Assembly: GCA_031279715.1 (NCBI GenBank)
Contig: JAITHY010000208.1
Span: forward strand, 1-7,541
Direction: 5' to 3'
Length of the DNA: 7,541 nt
Source: Verrucomicrobiales bacterium
Lineage (GTDB): Bacteria > Verrucomicrobiota > Verrucomicrobiia > Methylacidiphilales > JAAUTS01
Position numbers and translations under genes: made by a program. The stretch's first letter is position 1, and every line of letters starts with the position of its first letter. The notes below the pieces were generated by a model. It was not told where the DNA came from. It made no database searches and saw nothing but the letters and a program-made list of their open reading frames with translations. Below, piece by piece: positions 1 through 6,187 of the stretch.

Positions 1-76
1 TGAACAACTGCGCCCGCGCCGTCACCGTCAGCGCCAGCAATAACGAGGCCCAAAAAATAAATCGATTGCGAATCAT
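1..76 (-). CDS. Start of an exported protein (signal peptide only, runs off the left edge)
   Basis: Reading leftwards from an ATG at 76-74, the frame stays open to the edge and gives 25 residues with classic signal-peptide form. A basic start (MIRNR) is followed by a hydrophobic core (FIFWASLLLALTV) and an Ala-x-Ala type site (ARA before QLF), so the mature protein would begin near residue 23. The start is supported by AGGTGGG at 85-79, the clearest Shine-Dalgarno-like sequence in the window. The gene begins 27 bases after the ispE stop on the same strand, so the two may be co-transcribed. The mature protein lies outside the window and its function cannot be told; a periplasmic or outer-membrane protein is an inference. 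One GTCAGCG motif (27-33) lies inside the signal peptide, where its complement encodes Leu-Thr. Confidence 0.72.
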   Translation of the reverse strand, partial: MIRNRFIFWASLLLALTVTARAQLF

Positions 77-78
77 GT

Positions 79-85
79 CCCACCT
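79..85 (-). promoter_or_regulatory. Shine-Dalgarno sequence for the exported-protein gene
   Basis: On the minus strand the bases read AGGTGGG, followed by AC and then the ATG at 76. The AGGTG core sits four bases from the start codon. It decides the start for a gene of which only the signal peptide is visible, and it stands out because most other genes here lack such a sequence. Confidence 0.5.
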
Positions 86-103
86 ATAGCAAACCTTGCC
101 TCA

Positions 104-958
104 TTAAACAAGCAACTCCACCGGTTTAATCCAAATTTCCTTGCCAAAATACTCCCGCGCCGCCCGCGCCACCCGCACCGCGTCCGCCTCGCTCACCGTC
201 AGCGCAAACACCGTCGCCCCGCTGCCGCTCATCATGCTGTCGCGCACGCCGTCTTGCGCAGCCAGCCACGCCTTGGCCTCAGCCAGCCACAGATACTTGG
301 CAAACACCGCCGGCTCCAAATCATTGCGCAACTTAAACTCACTCACCACACCATCAGTGTCACGGCTGTGCAACGTCAGCCTCCCCTCCTCCCCCATGAC
401 AGGATTCGCCGCGTATGCCTTGAACGCCCACGGCGTCGGCACCCCAAAGCCCGGATTCAGCAGCAAGCCGTGCAATTTCACTGTCAGCGACACCGGCTTG
501 ACCAACTCCCCGCGCCCCGTGCACAGCGCCGGAGTTTGGTACAGGAAAAAATTAATGTCGCTCCCCAGCGTCGCCGCCGCCGCGTCCAGCTGCCCCATCG
601 TCAGCGAGCATCCCCAAAACGCATTCAGCGCCATCAGCGTATGCGCCGCGTTGGAACTGCCTCCCGCCAACCCGCCGCCGACGGGAATGCTCTTTCGCAA
701 CGAAATGCGCACCCCCCTCCGCGACCCGCTGAGCTGCTGCACCAACCGCGCCGCGCGCATCACCAAATTGTCCTCCCCCGCCGAAATGTCGCTGTCGATG
801 AGCCTCAGCGACACCTCACCGTCAGCGGCCGGCCTCAGCGTCATCTCGTCAAAGAGGGACACCGGACACATCAGTGTCTCCAGATTATGAAACCCGTCCG
901 GACGCTTGCCGAGGATACGCAGGTACAAATTAATCTTGGCAGGGCAATAAACTTTCAT
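104..958 (-). CDS. ispE: 4-diphosphocytidyl-2-C-methyl-D-erythritol kinase
   Basis: IspE is the cytosolic GHMP-family kinase that phosphorylates the 2-hydroxyl of CDP-methylerythritol with ATP, the fourth step of the methylerythritol-phosphate route to isoprenoids. The 284-residue length is normal. Visible family signatures are PAKINL at 6-11 with the substrate-site Lys8, the glycine-rich ATP loop PVGGGLAGGSS at 92-102, LGSDINFF at 131-138 with the presumed catalytic Asp134, RNDLEP at 211-216, and the C-terminal GHMP motif MSGSGATVFAL at 243-253. The ATG at 958 is chosen because the IspE fold begins at once (MKVYCPAKIN). No convincing Shine-Dalgarno precedes it. It is divergent from pyrF across 84 bp and is followed at 27 bases by the exported-protein gene. 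Four GTCAGCG motifs lie within it, all in the same orientation. Confidence 0.96.
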   Translation of the reverse strand: MKVYCPAKINLYLRILGKRPDGFHNLETLMCPVSLFDEMTLRPAADGEVSLRLIDSDISAGEDNLVMRAARLVQQLSGSRRGVRISLRKSIPVGGGLAGGSSNAAHTLMALNAFWGCSLTMGQLDAAAATLGSDINFFLYQTPALCTGRGELVKPVSLTVKLHGLLLNPGFGVPTPWAFKAYAANPVMGEEGRLTLHSRDTDGVVSEFKLRNDLEPAVFAKYLWLAEAKAWLAAQDGVRDSMMSGSGATVFALTVSEADAVRVARAAREYFGKEIWIKPVELLV

Positions 959-1042
959 GCGCTGTCAATTTAGCCGCAAAAGGACACTCAACACACGAAG
1001 TTTTTTGGTTTCTTTACACCCCTTTGCCGCTACCATTTTCCG
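959..1042. promoter_or_regulatory. Divergent ispE-pyrF intergenic region
   Basis: These 84 bases separate two divergent starts, so promoters for both genes should lie here or just inside the coding ends. The stretch is more AT-rich than its flanks and has a T-run near 1001-1006. I could not find a credible -35/-10 pair with 16-18 base spacing on either strand, nor an inverted repeat suggesting an operator. The call rests on gene arrangement only. Confidence 0.45.
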
Positions 1043-1729
1043 ATGAACCCAGACCAACTCATCCTCGCCCTCGACGTCAGCGACGCCAACGAAGCCCTTG
1101 CCTGGGTGCGCCGCTGCCACGACAAAATCGCTTGCTTTAAAATCGGTCTGCAACTCTTCACCGCCCAAGGCCCCGACTTCGTCCGCGAGGTCCGCAAGAC
1201 CGGAGCCAAGGTATTCCTCGACCTCAAGCTCCACGACATTCCCAACACCGTCGCCAAAGCCGTCGAATCCGTCTGCCGACTGGACATTCAATTCCTCACC
1301 ATCCACACCCTCGGCGGACATGACATGATGGAAGCCGCCGTGCGCGCCGTGTCACTGTCAGCGCCACAAACCACCCTGCTCGGCATCACCGTTCTCACCA
1401 GCCACAACAACGACGACCTCGATGACCTCGGCTTCGACCATACCACCACCGGACAGTCGCTGCTGCTGGCCAAACTGGCAAAGTCAGCGGGCTTGCGCGG
1501 CCTGGTCTGCTCCCCGCAAGAAGTCGCGTTATTGCGAAAAGAACTCGGCGCGGACTTCACCCTCGTCACCCCCGGAGTCCGACCCGTCGGCGCCGCTGTT
1601 AATGACCAATCCCGCGTCGCCACCCCCGCCGAGGCTCTCGCCAACGGCAGCAGTCACCTCGTCATCGGCCGCCCCATTCTACACGCTCCCGACCCCGAAG
1701 CGGCCCTTGAGTCAATTTTGCGGGAGTAA
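1043..1729 (+). CDS. pyrF: Orotidine 5'-phosphate decarboxylase
   Basis: PyrF converts orotidine 5'-monophosphate to UMP and CO2, the last step of de novo UMP synthesis in the cytosol. The 228-residue product is a typical single-domain bacterial enzyme with a TIM-barrel fold. It shows LALDV at 8-12 with substrate-binding Asp11, Lys33 in CFKIG, the diagnostic catalytic stretch DLKLHDIPNTV at 60-70 (Asp60, Lys62 and Asp65 forming the charged Asp-Lys-Asp network), TPGVRP at 176-181 and the phosphate-binding GRPI at 209-212. The ATG at 1043 places LALDV where expected. No Shine-Dalgarno is evident before it. It is the only clear plus-strand gene and ends nine bases before the convergent cstA stop. 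Its three GTCAGCG motifs encode Val-Ser, Ser-Ala and Ser-Ala. Confidence 0.96.
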   Translation: MNPDQLILALDVSDANEALAWVRRCHDKIACFKIGLQLFTAQGPDFVREVRKTGAKVFLDLKLHDIPNTVAKAVESVCRLDIQFLTIHTLGGHDMMEAAVRAVSLSAPQTTLLGITVLTSHNNDDLDDLGFDHTTTGQSLLLAKLAKSAGLRGLVCSPQEVALLRKELGADFTLVTPGVRPVGAAVNDQSRVATPAEALANGSSHLVIGRPILHAPDPEAALESILRE

Positions 1730-1738
1730 GGTTTCCCC

Positions 1739-3775
1739 TCAGCGCGGCAAGGCAACGTACTCATCCTCCCTCAGCGGCAGCGTCCGCTTGCCCACCGTCA
1801 GCCGCCACCAGACCCAGGCGTTGGCCGCGACAATCAGCATGACCAGAACAAGAAACAGCGCGGTAACCGCGGCGTTGATATAATGGTTCATCATCAGTCG
1901 CTGCCACACGGCAACTTGCTCCGCCGTGCCGCTGACGGTGAGCTTTTCCCCCAGTTCCCGCGCCGCGCTGAGGAAACCCAGCCGACTGTCAGCGGCGAAA
2001 ATCTTCATCCATCCCGCGCTCATCGTCACCGCCAGCAACCACCCCAGCGGCAGCGCCGTCACCCAACAGTAACGCGCCTTGCCCATCTTCAGCAACACCG
2101 TTGTCCCCAGCGACAATGCAATGACCGCCAGCAGTTGGTTCGCCACGCCGAAAATGGGCCAGAACGAATTGACACCACCCAGCGGGTCAATCACGCCTTG
2201 ATACAAAAACCAACCCCACGCGCCCACGAACAGCACGCTCGCCAACCAACTCCCCAGCATCGAGCCAGTGTTGCCCAGCGGCTTCCACACACGCCCCAGC
2301 AAATCCTGCGTCAAAAATCGTCCCACCCGCGTCCCCGCGTCAATCGTCGTGAGAATGAACAGCGCCTCAAACATAATCGCAAAGTGATACCAAAGCGCCA
2401 CCGCCGTCGGATGACTCACCAGCCGCGAGAACATCTGCGCCATGCCCACCGCGAATGTCGGCGCGCCACCCGAACGTCCAAACCTCGTGTGCTCACCAAC
2501 AGCCGCGGCGAGATTACGCCTCTGCTCCTCCGTCACCGGGAAACCCAGCGCCGTCACCTGCGCCACCACGTCAGCGGCGGCTCCCTTCATGTTAATCGCA
2601 AAATATTCCCCAGGCGACATCACGCACGCGGCGATGAGCGCCATGATACCGACCAGCATCTCCGTAATCATCGCGCCGTAGCCCACCAGCCGCAGATCGC
2701 GTTTGCGCGCCAGCAGCTTCGGCGTCGTGCCGCTGCCGATGATGGCGTGAAAACCGGAAACCGCCCCGCATGCGATGGTGATAAAACAAAACGGAAACAC
2801 CGGCCCCGCAAACACCGGCCCGCTGCCGTTGACAAACCGCGTCACCGCCGGCATTTGCAGCGTCGGCGCAATCAGCGCAATCGCCACGGCGAGAAAACCC
2901 ACCGCGCCGATTTTCAAAAACGAGCTGAGATAGTCCCGCGGCGCGAGCAACAACCACACCGGCAACACCGACGCCAGCAAACCGTAGCCCATAATCAACC
3001 ACGCCAGCGTCGTCCCTGGAAAATGAAACCACGTCTCCGCGCCCGTGCCCTGAATCCACTTGCCACCGATGACCGAAAGCGCCAGACCCGCCACGCCAAC
3101 GACGCTGACGGTGACCATATTCGCCCAACGGAATTTCATCGCCATGCCCATCATCAATGCCAGCGGCATCGTCGCCGCGATGGTGAACAGGCCCCACGAA
3201 CTCTCCGCCAGCGCCTTGACCACAACCAACCCCAGCACCGCGAGAATCATTACCATAATGGCCAGCACGCTGACCAGCGTCACCGCCCCCGCGAACGGCC
3301 CGACCTCCGCCCGCACCATCTCCCCCAGCGAGCGCCCGCCTCGCCGAATGGAACAAAACAATACGACGGTGTCATGCACCGCGCCGCCCAGGGTCGCGCC
3401 AATCAAAATCCACAACATTCCCGGCAAAAACCCAAACTGCGCCGCCAACACCGGTCCCACCAACGGTCCCGGCCCCGCGATGGCCGCGAAATGATGCCCG
3501 AAGACCACCCACCTGTTGGTTGGCACAAAGTCACGCCCGTCCTCGCGCAACACCGCCGGCGTCGCCCGCTGTTCGTCAATCGTCAGCACCTTCGCCAACA
3601 ACCACACTGAATGAAACCGATACGCCAGCATGAACACGCACAACGACGCCACCACCAGCCACAACGCGTTGATTTGCTCCCCGCGATTAAACGCCAGCGC
3701 TGACAAACACCCCAGGCCAACCAACCCCACCGTCAGCCAGGCCGGCAGTGACCAGCGCTTATTCCTTCCTCTCAT
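1739..3775 (-). CDS. cstA: CstA-family carbon starvation protein (pyruvate/peptide transporter)
   Basis: This is a polytopic inner-membrane protein of the CstA family. Characterised members (E. coli CstA and BtsT) take up pyruvate, and CstA has also been linked to peptide use; the substrate here is inferred. With the ATG at 3775 it has 678 residues, close to the roughly 700 of E. coli members. Many hydrophobic segments are visible, starting near residues 11-28 and 36-52. Family landmarks are NRWVVFGHHFAAIAGPGP at 87-104, GAVHDT at 131-136, GAVSGFHAIIGSGTTPK at 337-353, TTIDAGTRVGRF at 476-487 and WPIFGVANQLLA at 539-550, covering the N-terminal CstA domain and the C-terminal membrane domain. 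The frame is open back to 3919, but those 48 extra residues are polar and overlay pyrG. The chosen start overlaps the pyrG end by 17 bases, which suggests translational coupling. Confidence 0.93.
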   Translation of the reverse strand: MRGRNKRWSLPAWLTVGLVGLGCLSALAFNRGEQINALWLVVASLCVFMLAYRFHSVWLLAKVLTIDEQRATPAVLREDGRDFVPTNRWVVFGHHFAAIAGPGPLVGPVLAAQFGFLPGMLWILIGATLGGAVHDTVVLFCSIRRGGRSLGEMVRAEVGPFAGAVTLVSVLAIMVMILAVLGLVVVKALAESSWGLFTIAATMPLALMMGMAMKFRWANMVTVSVVGVAGLALSVIGGKWIQGTGAETWFHFPGTTLAWLIMGYGLLASVLPVWLLLAPRDYLSSFLKIGAVGFLAVAIALIAPTLQMPAVTRFVNGSGPVFAGPVFPFCFITIACGAVSGFHAIIGSGTTPKLLARKRDLRLVGYGAMITEMLVGIMALIAACVMSPGEYFAINMKGAAADVVAQVTALGFPVTEEQRRNLAAAVGEHTRFGRSGGAPTFAVGMAQMFSRLVSHPTAVALWYHFAIMFEALFILTTIDAGTRVGRFLTQDLLGRVWKPLGNTGSMLGSWLASVLFVGAWGWFLYQGVIDPLGGVNSFWPIFGVANQLLAVIALSLGTTVLLKMGKARYCWVTALPLGWLLAVTMSAGWMKIFAADSRLGFLSAARELGEKLTVSGTAEQVAVWQRLMMNHYINAAVTALFLVLVMLIVAANAWVWWRLTVGKRTLPLREDEYVALPR

Positions 3776-5369
3776 GATTGACGAGGGCCGCTTTGATGAA
3801 TTCGCGGAACAAAGGATGCGGTTTGTTCGGCTTGGATTGGAATTCGGGGTGAAACTGGCAGGCGAGAAACCACAGGTTGTCCGGATTTTCAATGATTTCC
3901 ACCAAATCTTTCTCCGCAAACACGCCGGCGATTTTCAATCCTTTGTCCACCATCAGCGCGCGGTAAGCACCGTTGAATTCGTAGCGGTGGCGGTGGCGCT
4001 CGCTGATGATGTCCTCGCCATAAGCGTCGCGGGCGCGACTGTCAGCGGTGAGTTTGCAGCGGTAACTGCCGAGCCGCATGGTGCCGCCCTTGGCGGTGAC
4101 TTGCTGCTGTTCATCAAGCAAAGTGATGACAGGGTGCGGCGTCTCCGGGTTGAATTCGGTGCTATGCGCATCGTTCAAACCACAGACATTGCGGGCGAAC
4201 TCAATCGCCGCGATTTGCATGCCAAGACACAAGCCGAAGTACGGAATATTATTCTCGCGGGCAAATTGCGCCGCCTGAATTTTGCCCTCGACCCCGCGAC
4301 TGCCAAAGCCGCCGGGAATAAGCACACCGTCCATGCCGGCGAGAAACTTGCCCGCGCCCTCCGCCTCGATATCCTCGGCGTCGATTTTGTGCAAGTTGAC
4401 ACCGGTGTCATTGTTGGCGCCCGCGTGCGTCAGCGCCTCGTAAATGCTCTTGTAAGCGTCTTGGTGCTCAATGTATTTGCCAACAACGGCGATGTTAACG
4501 TTGTACCGCGGTGCGATGATGTGGTTGACAATCACCTGCCAGTCGTGCATGTCAGCGGGCGGGAGATTCAGCCTCAGATGATTGCACACGAGGTCGTCCA
4601 TGCGCTGGCGTTGCAGTGTCAGCGGCACTTCGTAGATGGTGTAGGCAACGTCTTGTTCCTCAATGACAGCCTCAAGCGGGACATTGCAGAAGAGTGAGAG
4701 TTTGCGGCGCACATCCTCCTCGACAGGATGCTCGCTGCGGCAGACCAGTATGTGCGGTTGGATGCCGATTTCGCGCAACTTGGCGACGCTTTGCTGGGTG
4801 GGCTTGGACTTCAACTCGCTCGCCGCCTTGATATATGGCAGCAGAGTGACGTGAATGAACAGCGCGTTTTCCGGCCCGACCTCAAGCGCAAACTGGCGCA
4901 ACGCCTCAAGAAACGGCAACCCTTCAATGTCGCCCGTGGTGCCGCCGATTTCGGTAATCACCACGTCACAGTCAGCGTGCTGGCTCGCGGCCTTGATGCG
5001 CGATTTGATTTCATCGGTGACGTGCGGAATGACCTGCACCGTCGCGCCGAGATAATCACCGCGCCGTTCCTTGCGGAGCACTTCCTCGTAAATACGGCCC
5101 GCCGTCAGCGTGTTCTGGCGCGTCAGCGGCGAGTTGGTGAAGCGTTCGTAATGACCAAGGTCCAGGTCGGTTTCCGAGCCATCCTCCAACACATAAACCT
5201 CGCCGTGCTGGTACGGACTCATCGTGCCGGGGTCCACGTTGAGATACGGGTCAAACTTTTGCAACACCACACGAAGCCCGCGCCGTTCAAGCAAAGTTCC
5301 AAGAGACGCGGCGGTCAGCCCCTTGCCCAGGGAACTCACCACGCCGCCAGTGACAAAAATATATTTCAT
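3759..5369 (-). CDS. pyrG: CTP synthase (glutamine-hydrolysing)
   Basis: PyrG makes CTP from UTP, ATP and glutamine in the cytosol. The 536-residue length is standard. The N-terminal synthetase domain opens with MKYIFVTGGVVSSLGKG and its P-loop (8-17), followed by DLDLGHYERF at 68-77 and EIGGTTGDIEG at 140-150, carrying the presumed Mg-binding Asp70 and Glu140. The C-terminal glutaminase domain has IPGGFGSRG at 351-359, the nucleophile Cys381 in GLCLGMQ, and His507 and Glu509 in FHPEF, so the catalytic triad is intact. It starts 18 bases after the kdsB stop; a weak AGG lies about nine bases before the ATG. The kdsB-pyrG pairing is also found in chlamydiae and is functional, since CTP is the KdsB substrate. 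Seven GTCAGCG motifs lie here, all in one orientation. Confidence 0.98.
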   Translation of the reverse strand: MKYIFVTGGVVSSLGKGLTAASLGTLLERRGLRVVLQKFDPYLNVDPGTMSPYQHGEVYVLEDGSETDLDLGHYERFTNSPLTRQNTLTAGRIYEEVLRKERRGDYLGATVQVIPHVTDEIKSRIKAASQHADCDVVITEIGGTTGDIEGLPFLEALRQFALEVGPENALFIHVTLLPYIKAASELKSKPTQQSVAKLREIGIQPHILVCRSEHPVEEDVRRKLSLFCNVPLEAVIEEQDVAYTIYEVPLTLQRQRMDDLVCNHLRLNLPPADMHDWQVIVNHIIAPRYNVNIAVVGKYIEHQDAYKSIYEALTHAGANNDTGVNLHKIDAEDIEAEGAGKFLAGMDGVLIPGGFGSRGVEGKIQAAQFARENNIPYFGLCLGMQIAAIEFARNVCGLNDAHSTEFNPETPHPVITLLDEQQQVTAKGGTMRLGSYRCKLTADSRARDAYGEDIISERHRHRYEFNGAYRALMVDKGLKIAGVFAEKDLVEIIENPDNLWFLACQFHPEFQSKPNKPHPLFREFIKAALVNHERKE

Positions 5370-5387
5370 GCAAAACCTAAAGTTGGG

Positions 5388-6119
5388 TTAAAAGTACCGC
5401 AGCACGCGCCGCAAATCCTCCGGAGTATCCACCCCGATGGCTTCCAAGTTAGTGGGCAACACTTGAATGGCAACACCATTTTGCAACGCCCTCAATTGCT
5501 CCAATTTTTCCACACATTCCAGCGGGCTGGCCGGCAGCGCCACCAAACGGCGCAAAGTCACCGGCCGGTAGGCGTAAATGCCAAGATGCTGCCAATATTC
5601 CGGCGCCTCACCGTCAGCGTCGCGGTGAAACGGAATCGCTGACCGTGAAAAATACAACGCCCGCCCGCTCAATCCGCTGACAACCTTCACCACATTCGGA
5701 TCATGAATCGCCTCACTGTCAGCGGCCAATCTCCGCGCCAGCGTCGCCATCTCAAAATTCGGTGACAGGCGCGAGACAAACTCATCCAACACCTCCCCGC
5801 GCATCAACGGCTCATCCCCTTGCACGTTGACAATCCAATCCGCTGACAATGACGCCGTCACCGCCGCCACGCGGTCCGTGCCGCTGGGCAGCGCCGGGTC
5901 GGTCATCACCACCTCCGCGCCAAAACTCCGCGCCGCGTCAAAAATTCGCTGATGGTCAGCGGCCACAATCACGCGCCCAATCAACGCCGACGCCGACACC
6001 CCCTCCCATACCCGTTGAATCAGCGGCTTCCCTTTGACATCCGCCAACATCTTCCCCGGAAACCGCGTCGAGGCAAACCGCGCCGGAATCACCGCGACCA
6101 CATTTTGCTTGTCGTTCAT
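5388..6119 (-). CDS. kdsB: 3-deoxy-manno-octulosonate cytidylyltransferase (CMP-Kdo synthetase)
   Basis: KdsB activates Kdo with CTP to CMP-Kdo, the donor for the Kdo transferase that builds on lipid A; it acts in the cytosol. From the ATG at 6119 it has 243 residues, normal for the family. Visible motifs are the nucleotide-binding IPARFASTRFPGK at 11-23, ALPSGTDRV at 76-84, NVQGDEPL at 98-105 with presumed metal-binding Asp102, ALYFSRSAIP at 154-163, HLGIYAYR at 179-186 and VDTPEDL at 230-236. In-frame TTG (6125) and GTG (6122) codons just upstream could add two residues, but the ATG gives the usual compact N-terminus. None has a good Shine-Dalgarno. It lies 68 bases after gmhB and 18 before pyrG. 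It holds six GTCAGCG motifs, three in each orientation, two of them forming an inverted repeat. Confidence 0.95.
   Translation of the reverse strand: MNDKQNVVAVIPARFASTRFPGKMLADVKGKPLIQRVWEGVSASALIGRVIVAADHQRIFDAARSFGAEVVMTDPALPSGTDRVAAVTASLSADWIVNVQGDEPLMRGEVLDEFVSRLSPNFEMATLARRLAADSEAIHDPNVVKVVSGLSGRALYFSRSAIPFHRDADGEAPEYWQHLGIYAYRPVTLRRLVALPASPLECVEKLEQLRALQNGVAIQVLPTNLEAIGVDTPEDLRRVLRYF
5608..5648. repeat. Inverted pair of the extended TCACNGTCAGCG motif inside kdsB
   Basis: The left arm TCACCGTCAGCG (5608-5619) faces the right arm CGCTGACCGTGA (5637-5648). The arms are complementary at 11 of 12 positions around a 17-base loop. The pair lies wholly within kdsB, where it encodes the region around Ser-Ala-Ile-Pro and Asp-Ala-Asp-Gly. 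It has no following T-run and sits mid-gene, so it is not a normal intrinsic terminator. Confidence 0.7.
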
Positions 6120-6187
6120 CACCAAAAACTAGCGCGTCCGTGTTGAAAGGAAACACCGATTTCATCAAACCCCGGTCAGCGGCGCGC
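6120..6187 (-). other. gmhB-kdsB spacer
   Basis: These 68 bases are the longest gap in the minus-strand run. They contain a GTCAGCG motif (6175-6181), the only copy outside coding sequence, and a weak GTGTT/AACAC pairing near 6141-6157 that is too short to call a terminator. No clear promoter or Shine-Dalgarno for kdsB was found, so readthrough from gmhB is the simplest reading. Confidence 0.4.

Noticed and set aside
1723..1737. Shared bidirectional terminator between pyrF and cstA
   Set aside because: Only four base pairs (GGGA/TCCC) can form, with no T-run on either side.
1883..3610. 575-residue plus-strand open frame opposite cstA
   Set aside because: Its translation is dominated by Arg, His, Gln and Pro, typical of the antisense of a GC-rich membrane-protein gene, and it has no domain signature.
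3776..3919. 48-residue N-terminal extension of cstA
   Set aside because: It overlays conserved pyrG sequence (the FHPEF region lies at 3840-3854), is polar and low in complexity, and has no CstA-family character. The ATG at 3775 leads directly into the first membrane segment.
3630..4697. 355-residue plus-strand open frame opposite pyrG and the cstA start
   Set aside because: It is the antisense of a fully conserved CTP synthase and has no recognisable motif or ribosome-binding site.
4728..5642. 304-residue plus-strand open frame spanning pyrG and kdsB
   Set aside because: It crosses two well-supported minus-strand genes and has shadow-frame composition.
6141..6157. Possible terminator in the gmhB-kdsB spacer
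   Set aside because: The stem is only five base pairs (GTGTT/AACAC), rich in A-T pairs, and lacks a following U-run on the minus strand.
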